From: JAHEKD01 sp965204695
GTDB lineage: Bacteria; Pseudomonadota; Gammaproteobacteria; Arenicellales; JAHEKD01
Direction of reading: 5' to 3'
Assembly (NCBI GenBank): GCA_965204695.1
Contig: OZ242007.1
Location: 930,001 to 994,000 of the forward strand
Length of the DNA: 64,000 bases
Both the position numbers and the translations under genes were made by a program. The notes beneath the pieces were generated by a model, which was not told where the DNA came from, did not search any database, and was given only the letters and a program-made list of their open reading frames with translations. Position 1 is the first letter of the stretch. The number at the start of each line of letters is the position of its first letter. Positions 16,575-26,200 of this stretch are shown piece after piece.

Positions 16575-17216
16575 ATGATCAAAAAACTCAAGCATCCTTC
16601 TTCACCCAATAAAACCAGCGAAAAAGAACTAACTGTTGGCGATGAGATTCGTGCAGTCAGAAAAGCCCGGCAACTCACCCTCAAACAACTAAGTGAACTT
16701 ACCGGTCGATCAGTTGCTTACTTAAGCCGAATTGAACTAGGTGAAGCTCGCATCTCCGTTGATTTACTGACTGATATCGGTAATGCATTAAATGTCGACC
16801 CTAAGTGGTTTTTTCCTTCCCGCGTCGGGAAAGGTTATTTGGAACGCAGTTGTGTAGTTAGAGCAGACTCTCGTCGACCCCTTAGCAATTTGTATACGCG
16901 TTCAACACAGGAGCTTGGCTTCAGTGACGAATTATTATCTAGCTCGTTAGCTGGTGAGTGTTATATGATGATCTCCAAATTTCCGCCTGGAAAAAATACT
17001 CAGCAAGACAATCGTCAAGGTTATGCTTTTGAAGGCGAACAACACGGCATTATTATTCAAGGTTGTGTTGAATTAACTCTTGCTGATGAAGTTATTACTC
17101 TTAATCCCGGCGATAGTTTTTCTTTTTCTTCAAAAATTCCTCACAGACTAAAGAATATCAGTGATGAAGAAGCTGTCATGATCTCTACCATGACCCCAGT
17201 TAGGATAAGCTGGTAA
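16575..17216 (+). CDS. XRE-family regulator with C-terminal cupin domain
   Basis: The product is 213 aa. Residues about 22-80 are a helix-turn-helix of the XRE type (IRAVRKARQLTLKQLSELTGRSVAYLSRIE in outline). Residues about 130-210 are a cupin barrel ending in LNPGDSFSFSSKIPHRLKNI. This HTH-cupin form (PuuR/SutR-like) typically senses a small metabolite in the cupin pocket. The ATG is one base after the GST stop, so it is part of the same operon and is its likely local regulator. The ligand is unknown. Confidence 0.9.
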   Translation: MIKKLKHPSSPNKTSEKELTVGDEIRAVRKARQLTLKQLSELTGRSVAYLSRIELGEARISVDLLTDIGNALNVDPKWFFPSRVGKGYLERSCVVRADSRRPLSNLYTRSTQELGFSDELLSSSLAGECYMMISKFPPGKNTQQDNRQGYAFEGEQHGIIIQGCVELTLADEVITLNPGDSFSFSSKIPHRLKNISDEEAVMISTMTPVRISW

Positions 17217-17373
17217 CTTTACATCTGCAAATTACATTAAGCTGCAATATTAAGCTATTGGAATAACCTGGTTTGTGGTTGTCACTCATACTGACAATGA
17301 AATTTTCAAGTATAATGTAAAAAAATAAACGCTAATCCAGGCTAATACAACTAATTTAAGAGGAGTAAATTAA

Positions 17374-19443
17374 ATGTCAAATAAAAAAGAAATCAAACAC
17401 AGGGTCAAGTCATTTTTTCTAAACAAGGATATACCGGGCGGACCTGCCGCTGTAGCAGCGGGTAACGCACCAGTCACAAGAGGACTTAGCGAACCCGAGT
17501 CGAGACACTTCAGCATCTTTAACCCGGACGATCAAGCCCGTAGTACCGAACTTTTATTGCAAACCATTGAAGCGTTCTCAAAAGCTGAAACTTCTGAAGA
17601 GGGAGTTTCAGACGCGATGCAGATTTTGGAGCAAGCTGCCGAGCAAGGTGATATGCAGATGGCCCAACATGTCTTGGGTATATTTGCTACACACGCTGCC
17701 AAAATCAAACCTGGCACCACTTCATTGCCCATCCCTCCTCTTGTTTTTGCAGCACCACAAGTGAATGATCGAAGCGTCCCAATAGCAGCTGAAGCAACAG
17801 ATGAACTCGATACTGAAGAGCTTGCAGGCGAAGATTTATTACACTGGTTTCGCGAGGATATACATTTAAACGAACACCACCGGCATTGGCACATGGTTTA
17901 TAACACTTCAGGCATTCCCACCGGCACACCTGCCGGGCCGGCATTTCCGATCCGGATGAAAAAACGCCAAGGCGAAGTATTTATCTATATGCACAGGCAA
18001 ATGATCGCGCGCTATGAAACAGAACGAATGACTGCTGATCTGGATCCCGTAATTGCCCTGACAGATTTTTCAACCTCACTGGGTGAAGGCTATGACCCCA
18101 ATGCCCGTGAGCCAATAAACCTGGGATATGTAGCTCGCTCAGCTGATGCCACTATGCCCTCGGCAAGTCAATTTGATCTGGAAAACCGACGCCAAGCGTA
18201 TCATACGTTCCTCCAGACCGGGAAAGTAGGTGGTATTGACATACCTATAAATGCTCAAACTGTTGGCACAGTACTGGAATCAAATATTGCATTACTGGAA
18301 ACTGAATTTCATACCCGAGATGAATATTTTGCTGCCAGAGATCTGATTAGCCCGCTGCAATTACATAACGTTGGACATGGCGTGATAGCTGGCGTGGGTG
18401 ATCCCGGTTTTGGCGTAATGACTAACCCACACACATCCCTACAAGATCCCGTTTTTTGGCGCTGGCACAAAATGATCGATGATCTTGCGGAACAATATTA
18501 CAGTAGTTTACCGTCTTATGATTTCTCACAAAGTCAAGTCACAATAGAATCGAATCAGGATGAGAGTGACTCTGTTGTAATACTCACTAATTCCGAAGAT
18601 ACAGGTCTTGATTTGGGAATGGACGATAGAACTGCATTGAAGGCACAATTGCATACTATCGCGCAGTCATCGTTTGAAAATGGTACACCCGGTAGCAGCA
18701 CATTACGCACAGGCTTTAAAACTGAACAATTCATCTATCAGCTGCGCTTTCACGATGGTAGCCCTTCAGTTCGAGAATTTGAAAGAGATTCATTATTTTG
18801 TGAACGCTTTGCCATTGGCTTACAAGTTTTATCAACGCAAGATGTTGAAGCCACAGCCCGAATTTTTATTTGCGCCGATGCATTCTTAGATCTGGATCTA
18901 TCTCCAGCCACGTCTTTACGCGCGGCCATCAGAGCACAAGAACATCGGTTTTGGATCGAGCTTGATCGCCAACCTGTTACGCTGTCCACAGGCGAGAATA
19001 TTCTTACTTTTCTGGCCGATGAGAGTAGTATTGTGCGAAAACTTAGGGGCCAGGCTATTTGGCCTACATCTGCGATTACAGAACAGGATTTTGATGAACT
19101 GCACGACGATGCACCCGGTGATCGTGACGATTACTGCGATTGTGGCTGGCCAATAAATTTGCTTTTACCCAAAGGAAGCGAAGCGGGAACACCTTTTAAA
19201 ATCATGGCCATGGTCAGCGAAGGATCACCGAACCTAGGCGCAGGTGCATGCGGTTCAAGAAGTTTTTGCGGTTCTGATTTTAATGGCTATCCCGAGCTAG
19301 ATGATATCAACATGGGATTTCCGTTTGACCGTCCTGCACCAGATGGAACTGTTAATTTAATTCGTCAAAGCCCAAATATGGCGATACGATCTTTCACCAT
19401 CCGACATCAACCGGATCTTTGGTCAGAATTAAGCTTGAACTGA
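17374..19443 (+). CDS. arthropod-type hemocyanin/prophenoloxidase homologue
   Basis: The product is 689 aa, about the length of insect prophenoloxidase, after an AGAGGAG ribosome site. It has all three parts of the arthropod family. The N-terminal helical domain carries RHFSIFNP and ends SLPIPPL. The type-3 copper core has CuA ligands H169 and H173 in EDIHLNEHHRHWH plus H207 in YMHRQMIARY, and CuB ligands H331 and H335 in LHNVGHGV plus H365 in DPVFWRWHKMID. The Ig-like C-terminal domain has CDCGWP (C588, C590), C626 and C632, matching the four disulphide cysteines of insect enzymes, and MGFPFDRP. No signal peptide is visible. It may oxidise phenols or bind O2; a fungal relative (AsqI) acts as a cyclopenase, so activity is open. 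Confidence 0.9.
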   Translation: MSNKKEIKHRVKSFFLNKDIPGGPAAVAAGNAPVTRGLSEPESRHFSIFNPDDQARSTELLLQTIEAFSKAETSEEGVSDAMQILEQAAEQGDMQMAQHVLGIFATHAAKIKPGTTSLPIPPLVFAAPQVNDRSVPIAAEATDELDTEELAGEDLLHWFREDIHLNEHHRHWHMVYNTSGIPTGTPAGPAFPIRMKKRQGEVFIYMHRQMIARYETERMTADLDPVIALTDFSTSLGEGYDPNAREPINLGYVARSADATMPSASQFDLENRRQAYHTFLQTGKVGGIDIPINAQTVGTVLESNIALLETEFHTRDEYFAARDLISPLQLHNVGHGVIAGVGDPGFGVMTNPHTSLQDPVFWRWHKMIDDLAEQYYSSLPSYDFSQSQVTIESNQDESDSVVILTNSEDTGLDLGMDDRTALKAQLHTIAQSSFENGTPGSSTLRTGFKTEQFIYQLRFHDGSPSVREFERDSLFCERFAIGLQVLSTQDVEATARIFICADAFLDLDLSPATSLRAAIRAQEHRFWIELDRQPVTLSTGENILTFLADESSIVRKLRGQAIWPTSAITEQDFDELHDDAPGDRDDYCDCGWPINLLLPKGSEAGTPFKIMAMVSEGSPNLGAGACGSRSFCGSDFNGYPELDDINMGFPFDRPAPDGTVNLIRQSPNMAIRSFTIRHQPDLWSELSLN

Positions 19444-19478
19444 GTCTCATTAAATATCGGGTAGCGCTTGGCATTAAC

Positions 19479-20408
19479 TCAAACAGCGACTTGCTGTGGT
19501 GAGCCCGCTAATAATTCTCTATCCAGCCATGCTATGAATACTTTGATTTCCGACCTGATAATGCATTTAGGATGAGTATACAAAGACAAGCCTTGCTCCA
19601 GTATCAGGCTTTCTTTTACTGGCCGGGTTAACTGACCTGTTTTGATTAACTGACTAGTGGTTTGTCTCCATGCCAGAGCTATACCATGACCTTCAATAGC
19701 TGATTGGATCATCATCGGGTAGCTATCAAAAACTGTTCCTTTGCTACCCACCGTGAAAGTCATGTTCAACTGCTCCAGCCAATCATCCCACTCGATCCAA
19801 TCTTGGGGGTAGACTTTATGATGCAAAAGCCGGTGGTTTGGCAAGTCTGTTAATTTTAACGGATAGTCATATTGATCCAAATAACTTGGACTGCAGACAG
19901 GAAAAACTTCATCCGGCACAGTAAAAACCAAATCACAATCACCACTGTCTCTCGTGGAAGTCTGCAGAGCTAAATCAAAGTGTTCCGATGTTTCAGTAAC
20001 AGGCCGAGTTGAAACTGAAACTTTTACCTCAATGTTTTGATGAGCCTGGTAGAACTTTGACAACCGTGGCATCAACCAATAAAGCCCTTCACAGAGTTGG
20101 GAGAATAGAATCACCTCATTACTCTTTCCCGTTCTTCTCAGTTGAACAGCACTAGTTGATATGGTTTCAAGTGCACTGGACACCGATTGATTTAATGCTT
20201 GTCCATCATCCGTTAAAAAAACGGCTCTATTTCTACGCGTAAAAAGTTTAGTGCCGAGATTATCTTCCAGTGCCCTAATCTGACGACTAACAGCTGCCTG
20301 TGTAAGATTTAATTCCTCCGCTGCTTTGGTCACACTACCAAGTCTGGCAGTGGCTTCAAAAGGTAAAAGGCTGGCCATGGGCGGCATCGATTTTCTAAAT
20401 TTATTCAT
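19479..20408 (-). CDS. LysR-family transcriptional regulator
   Basis: The product is 309 aa. An N-terminal winged helix (about residues 10-70) shows FEATARLGSVTKAAEELNLTQAAVSRQIRALE in outline, close to the GcvA subgroup. A periplasmic-binding-like effector domain follows, with the conserved VFPVCSPSYL and a GHGIALAW segment. It is divergent from the EamA transporter gene with 97 bp between starts, so it probably controls that gene. The inducer is unknown. It is convergent with the hemocyanin-like gene and has no evident link to it. Confidence 0.9.
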   Translation of the reverse strand: MNKFRKSMPPMASLLPFEATARLGSVTKAAEELNLTQAAVSRQIRALEDNLGTKLFTRRNRAVFLTDDGQALNQSVSSALETISTSAVQLRRTGKSNEVILFSQLCEGLYWLMPRLSKFYQAHQNIEVKVSVSTRPVTETSEHFDLALQTSTRDSGDCDLVFTVPDEVFPVCSPSYLDQYDYPLKLTDLPNHRLLHHKVYPQDWIEWDDWLEQLNMTFTVGSKGTVFDSYPMMIQSAIEGHGIALAWRQTTSQLIKTGQLTRPVKESLILEQGLSLYTHPKCIIRSEIKVFIAWLDRELLAGSPQQVAV

Positions 20409-20505
20409 TACTTTAAATTATAGATTATAGCTTATAAATCATTTTTAATAGGATATTAGTGAAATTATACTTGATTTTAATTTATACATAATGAATCACT
20501 AGAAG

Positions 20506-21420
20506 ATGACAAACACAACACAGTCAGATAATATTAAACTGGCAATATTCTCGGTTCTTATTGCAGTATTCTCACTTTCGCTAGGTGATGCCGTGATTAA
20601 ATCAATGAGCTTGAGTTTCCCACTTTGGCAGATTTATGTGATTCGTTCTCTTATATCGGTACCGATATTGCTGATCATTCTTAAATCACTAGACCCTGAT
20701 GTTTCAATCATACCCAAATCGATGAAGTGGGTAGTCATTCGCAGCCTTCTACTAGGTTGTATGTGGATCGCCTATTACACCGCCCTACCTAAAATCAAAT
20801 TATCGGTGGCCGCAGCTGTTTACTACACTATCCCGTTATTTATCACCTTGTTTTCCGCCATGTTGACTGGAGATAAGGTTACTGCCAAATCCTGGCTTGC
20901 AATTTTCATAGGGTTCACAGGTGTATTGATTATCGTCCGCCCAGATACACAAGGATTTAATGTATATGTGCTATTGCCGCTGGTTGCGGCCATCTTATAT
21001 GCCTTGGCAATGATTCTAACGCGAACAAAATGCATAAATGAAAACCCCAAGGTACTTGCCATAAATTTAAACATGACATTTATTGTGATGGGTCTCATTG
21101 CGACGGTTATTCTAATGATCGTAGATCCATCAATCACACAAAAACAAGAAAACCCTTTCTTGCTTGGGCACTGGACTCAGATGAATTTAAAGAGTTGGCT
21201 CGTCATGGCTGTGCTCGCTATTGTTATCACATTAGGTAGTTTATTTGCAGCGATTGCCTATCAAAATGGCCCTTCCTCTGTCATCGCGTCATTTGATTAT
21301 TCTTATTTGGTGTTCAGTGCCATGTGGGGATTAATCTTTTTTGCTGAAGTACCGGATGGATTAACAGTTATCGGAATGATTATGATTGCCGGAGCAGGTT
21401 TAATCGCGGTGAGGCAATAA
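20506..21420 (+). CDS. EamA/DMT-family transporter
   Basis: The product is 304 aa with ten predicted membrane segments in two EamA repeats, the standard drug/metabolite transporter layout. Features include an N-terminal LGDAVIKSMSLSFPLWQIYVIRSL and the conserved YTIPLFITLFSAMLTGDKVT loop closing the first repeat, mirrored by SYLVFSAMWGLIFFAEVPDGLT in the second. Such proteins usually export or exchange amino acids, metabolites or toxic compounds across the inner membrane. It is divergent from the LysR gene, which probably regulates it. The substrate cannot be told. Confidence 0.9.
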   Translation: MTNTTQSDNIKLAIFSVLIAVFSLSLGDAVIKSMSLSFPLWQIYVIRSLISVPILLIILKSLDPDVSIIPKSMKWVVIRSLLLGCMWIAYYTALPKIKLSVAAAVYYTIPLFITLFSAMLTGDKVTAKSWLAIFIGFTGVLIIVRPDTQGFNVYVLLPLVAAILYALAMILTRTKCINENPKVLAINLNMTFIVMGLIATVILMIVDPSITQKQENPFLLGHWTQMNLKSWLVMAVLAIVITLGSLFAAIAYQNGPSSVIASFDYSYLVFSAMWGLIFFAEVPDGLTVIGMIMIAGAGLIAVRQ

Positions 21421-21443
21421 GTTTTGAGCTTGAATATAATCGA

Positions 21444-21881
21444 TTAAGAGCACCTATTGACGCTTTGTAAAATAATCTTATCCTGGTCGATGGTGACATT
21501 TTGTCCACTTTCAAACAAGATGAAATCATCCTCCGAAACTTCAACTATAGGACACGAAATTTCATACAACTTTGCAGCAACCAAAACACCTGTTAACAAA
21601 TTAATGTCCGCTTTGGGGAGTATAAAAGCAACCGGGCCAACACCTCGCCTTAGCGCTTCAGCAACGCCCCCCGGAGTGCCTGCAGAGCCTCTAGCTCCAG
21701 GTAAAACCAGTATAGCGTTAGAAATACTCTGGCCAGCTTGAGGATGCTGCTGATCAAGTATTGAGCCATCATTAGGATCAAAACCACCCCAAAAACTTAA
21801 CGACTCATCGAGTTTTAGCACTCTCCCTGTAGCTTGACCAGAATTTAGAACATGAACGGCTTTGACCAAAGACTCAGCCAT
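21444..21881 (-). CDS. aconitase X swivel domain protein (DUF126), small subunit
   Basis: The product is 145 aa from the ATG at 21881, which has a GGAG site 5 bases upstream; a start at 21932 would lie deep in the previous gene. It is the swivelling beta/alpha domain of aconitase X: LNSGQATGRVLKLDESLSFWGGFDP, then the conserved LPGARGSAGTPGGVAEALRRGVGP. It pairs with the catalytic subunit encoded just upstream (8-bp overlap). In bacteria this family includes cis-3-hydroxy-L-proline dehydratase. Activity on hydroxyproline is a reasonable but unproven guess. Confidence 0.88.
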   Translation of the reverse strand: MAESLVKAVHVLNSGQATGRVLKLDESLSFWGGFDPNDGSILDQQHPQAGQSISNAILVLPGARGSAGTPGGVAEALRRGVGPVAFILPKADINLLTGVLVAAKLYEISCPIVEVSEDDFILFESGQNVTIDQDKIILQSVNRCS

Positions 21882-23187
21882 TCTGGCTCCAAACCTTGCT
21901 CGACCAAAGTTGATCATCTCGTCGGATTTCACCGGCTACTGCGCTTTCAACACAATCTTGCATACTTGCGAACGCAACTTTCACTGGCAACATACCTGGT
22001 GCGTAATAAGCCCATTTTGCTGAATTCGTCATCACCGTACCCTTGCAGCCGCGAACCACCGGACTGAAATAAGTACAGGTATCAACCAACACTGTTATAC
22101 CCGCTTTTTTAAGTTGTTCTAACCATCCTTTTGCCTGAGCGAGTTGAGCTATAAAACGGCTGGTCGTCACATAAAAAGTGACAGCAGAGCTTATTTGACG
22201 GTTATCCAGTAACTCAATTAGTCGTTCGAATTCGGTATAGGAGAAATGTGGCGTACCTAAAGCTACCATATCCAATGCACCGAAAACTTTTGAAGATAAT
22301 GAATCACGTGCTTGAATTAATTCTTCTGCAGTAATTTTGTGATAGACCTCAGCCGATTGTCCTTGCAAAGCAGTCTCTAGATCTGGTGCTTCAGGTGTAA
22401 CACCAACAGCATGAAATAAACCCACTCCGCCAGATGCAGCGGCTGCGGCTGCAATAGCTTTTAAACTGTCTTTGTGTGTTTCCTTCGGTAAACCGGTTAT
22501 GACTGGTACAGCAGAACCCACAACTTTGCCTACAAAATGTCCTAACACATGACAGAAAAACTCTGTTTCTCTAATTGCTTCCGACAGATCAGATACATCA
22601 ATGTGATAAGTCCCTCGTCGAGCCGAATCAGTATGTAATCCCGCATCAGGAACTCGTTTTGTTAAACCGCATGCCACGTCTAAAAAATCACCATATTTAT
22701 TGGTCCGCGCACCAATTACAGAATTGAAATTGGCTACCGCATTAGACTCACCGACTATAATGTGCTCGCCGAACTTAGGATGATCAGGAAGTTGATAGGG
22801 CGCACAAGTCCAAACCGGCTTAGCACCTAGTTGCAAATACAGATCTGCTAATTCACGAGATTCGGATAAAACTGTTGGATCAGCTTGATCACGGACTTCT
22901 TCACCAATAAGTGACACAGGAACCGTGTTAGTCCAGGCAGGAATTTCAAATTGAGCATTATGCTTGAGCAAAAACCTAGCAAAATCTAAATGTGCACGGC
23001 CGTAATAGTGACAAGCATCAATATGTAAATAATTGGTCGGCAAAAGCCTGGTTGCACCCATTATCGCGGCTGCTTTGACCACCAGTTGCATGGCAAACTG
23101 CATAGCTGGCCCTGCATCACCGGCAAGAATTGCCCGCTCTTCTGTCGTTAATCGCGGCTGTTTATTAAGGTTTTTACTAGTAACCAC
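21874..23187 (-). CDS. aconitase X catalytic subunit (DUF521)
   Basis: The product is 437 aa and carries the aconitase X catalytic fold. Landmarks include HIDACHYYGRAHLDFA near residue 55, VGESNAVANFNSVIGARTNKYGDFLD (conserved Asn/Ser stretch), and VDTCTYFSPVVRGCKGTVMTNSAKWAYYAPG near the C-terminus with cysteines that could hold an iron-sulphur cluster. With the swivel subunit it forms the two-chain type, unlike fused bacterial forms. Likely reaction: dehydration of a hydroxy acid or cis-3-hydroxyproline. No other hydroxyproline gene (epimerase, pyrroline reductase) is next to it, so the substrate is uncertain. Confidence 0.9.
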   Translation of the reverse strand: MVTSKNLNKQPRLTTEERAILAGDAGPAMQFAMQLVVKAAAIMGATRLLPTNYLHIDACHYYGRAHLDFARFLLKHNAQFEIPAWTNTVPVSLIGEEVRDQADPTVLSESRELADLYLQLGAKPVWTCAPYQLPDHPKFGEHIIVGESNAVANFNSVIGARTNKYGDFLDVACGLTKRVPDAGLHTDSARRGTYHIDVSDLSEAIRETEFFCHVLGHFVGKVVGSAVPVITGLPKETHKDSLKAIAAAAAASGGVGLFHAVGVTPEAPDLETALQGQSAEVYHKITAEELIQARDSLSSKVFGALDMVALGTPHFSYTEFERLIELLDNRQISSAVTFYVTTSRFIAQLAQAKGWLEQLKKAGITVLVDTCTYFSPVVRGCKGTVMTNSAKWAYYAPGMLPVKVAFASMQDCVESAVAGEIRRDDQLWSSKVWSQNG

Positions 23188-23198
23188 TAACGGTTGAG

Positions 23199-23266
23199 TT
23201 TAATCGCTAGCGAGGGTTAAATTCCCCGTGGCTTGCCACGGGATACATTTTGCAAAGCAAAATAGA
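23199..23266 (+). repeat. dispersed repeat, copy 1
   Basis: A 68-bp stretch between the aconitase X and pyc genes shares ATCGCTAGCGAGGGTT, GGCTTGCCACGGG and TGCAAAGCAAAATAGAT, in the same order, with 41956-42011 on the other strand. This copy also contains a CCCCGTGGCTTGCCACGGG hairpin that the second copy lacks in part. It looks like a REP-type palindromic element. Confidence 0.75.
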
Positions 23267-23268
23267 TA

Positions 23269-23288
23269 CCCTGCTGTGAACGGCAGGG
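23269..23288 (-). terminator. hairpin downstream of pyc
   Basis: A CCCTGC/GCAGGG stem with an 8-base loop lies 9 bp past the pyc stop codon on the leftward strand and is followed by TATCTATTTT. It is probably the pyc terminator, though the T-run is interrupted. Confidence 0.5.
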
Positions 23289-23296
23289 AGTTTCAT

Positions 23297-26200
23297 TCAG
23301 ACGGCCAATTTAACCAGCAAATCCCCGGTCTGGACCTGACTGCCCGCTTTAACCAGAACATCGTCAACCAAACCTTCGTTTTCTGCATAGAGTATGGTTT
23401 CCATTTTCATGGCTTCAAGGGTGAGCAGTTTTTGTCCCTTTTTGACCTTATCGCCTTTTTTTATTGCTACATTAACAACCATGCCTGGCATAGAAGAACC
23501 GATTTGCAACGGATCATTTTCATCGGCTTTGGGATGAGCAACTTCGGCAACGACTAAGGAGCGATCAACTACAGTTGCATCTCGGGGTTGGCCATTCAGT
23601 TCGAAAAACACGGTTCGCTTACCATCCGCCGTTGGGTCTCCAATCGCTAATGATTTGATAATAAGCGTTTTTCCTACTTCAATATCAACAGAAACTTCTT
23701 CACCACGTTTAAGACCATAAAAATATACCGGTGTCGGTAATCGTGAAGTATCTGCATACTGCTTGCGATGAGCAATGTAATCTTCATAGACTTTTGGATA
23801 CATGACATATGAAAGCACATCACGACGGGTCGGCGGTTTGCCAGTCAATTGCATGACTTTTTCGGCCTGATCCTTGAAATTTACCGGTTTCAAGGAAGAG
23901 CCTGGTCGCCCACGTAATGGCTTGGTGTCTTTAAGAATGCGTTTTTTGACTTTTGTTGGAAAGCCACCATAAGGTTTGCCCATACGACCACTGATCAAAT
24001 CCACCACCGACGATGGATAGGCTAGCTCACGTTCCGGATCGAGTATATCCTCGGCAGTTAAGTCATTAGCCACCATAAATAACGCCATATCACCAACAGC
24101 CTTTGAGCTGGGTGTTACTTTAACAATATCCCCGAATAATTGATTCACATCGGCATAAAGCTGACACACTCTTTGCCATTGATCGGCCAAACCCAGCGCT
24201 CTAGCCTGTTGATAAAGATTAGTGTACTGACCGCCCGGCATTTCATGTTTATATAAATCTGCTGTCGCTGGCAGGGTTTCGCTTTCAAACGGGGTATAAA
24301 ATTCACGTACTGAACGCCAATAATCCGCTAATTGATCCAGGGCATCGATATTCAGCTTGGTTGCGCGCGGAGAAAATTTTAGCGCCTCAACAATTGTGTT
24401 GAGATTTGGCTGCGACGTCCCACCAGAAAAAGGAGCCAATGCAGCATCAGCGATATCCACTTTCGCTTTTCCCGCATTAAGAATAGTTGCAGCTTGAATG
24501 CCAGCCGTATCATGGGTATGAAAGTGAATCGGAATACCAACTTCCTGCTTTAACGCTTTAACCAAAGTTCCAATTGCATCAGGTTTACACAAACCTGCCA
24601 TATCCTTGATAGCCAGTATATGCGCGCCCATAGCTTCAAGTTCCTTGGCCATATTGATGTAATAATTCAAATCATATTTGGTTCGTGATGGATCAAGAAT
24701 ATCCCCACTGTAGCAAATTGTAGCTTCTGCAATGGCTCCAGATTTGTTAGCTGCCTCAATGGCAACTCTCATGTTGGGCAACCAGTTTAAAGCATCAAAT
24801 ATTCTAAAAACATCAATACCTGCCTGCGACGATTCGTAGACAAATGACTTAACAACATTGTCCGGAAAATTCGAATAGCCGACGGCACTCGAGGCACGTA
24901 ACAACATCTGAAATAGAATATTCGGAATCCGTTCACGCAAATCAACTAAACGTTGCCAGGGACATTCTTTAAGAAATCGCATACTGGTATCAAATGTTGC
25001 TCCACCCCACATTTCCAGAGAAAACAAATCTGGAGTCAATCTGGCATACGCATCGGCAATATTAAGCATGTCATCGGTGCGCATGCGTGTTGCCAGCAAC
25101 GATTGATGAGCATCACGCATGGTTGTGTCAGTCACCAGTAGACGTTTCTGCTTGAGAACCCATTTGGAAAAATCTTCGCTACCTAATTCAAGAAACACAT
25201 CGCGGGTGCCTTTGGGCAGCGGTCCAGCAGCATTTATCTTCGGTGCCGCGGCAGGTGCACGACGTGTCGCTACAGCTCTACCTTTTACTGACTCGTTTTC
25301 ATTAACAATGACATCCGCAATATAAGTGAGTAAGCGACTGGCTCGATTTTGGCGCGATACAAGTTCGAATAAACTAGGAGTACTATCAATAAATCGTGTG
25401 GTGCAATCACCGGCCATGAAGATTTCATGGCTCATGAGTTTGTCCAGAAAGCGGATGTTAGTTTTAACACCGCGAATACGGAATTCCCGCAGAGCACGCT
25501 GCATGCGTTTGACTGCATCATGAAACAGACGTCCACGCGCCGTGACTTTCACCAACATCGAATCATAATAGGGATTCACGATCGCACCTGAAAACGCACT
25601 ACCAGCATCCAGACGAATACCCATGCCTGAGGCTGATCGATAATGGGTGATTCGGCCATAATCCGGCATAAAATTATTTTCAGGCTCTTCAGTAGTGACC
25701 CGGCATTGAATTGCAAACCCTATACATTGAACTGCACTTTGTTCTTTGATGCCGATGGTTGAATCAGATAAATGGGCACCTTGGGCAACCATAATCTGAG
25801 ACTTAACAATATCGATACCCGTGACTTCTTCAGTGACAGTATGCTCAACTTGAATACGAGGGTTAACCTCAATGAAATAAAATTTACTCGCCTTTACATC
25901 GACCAGAAATTCAACTGTACCGGCATTGGCATAATTGGCCTGCTCACCAATTTTTACTGCTGCTTCACAAATCTCCATACGCAAACTGTCAGCTACATTA
26001 GGGGAAGGTGCAATTTCAATGACTTTTTGATGGCGCCGCTGTACCGAACAATCACGTTCATACAAATGGACCAGGTTTCTGTGTTCGTCACCCAAAAGCT
26101 GAACTTCAATATGTTTGGCCTTTTCGATGAACTTTTCTATAAAAACCTCATCACTGCCAAATGCATTCAAGGATTCACGTCTGGATACTTCAAACGCTGT

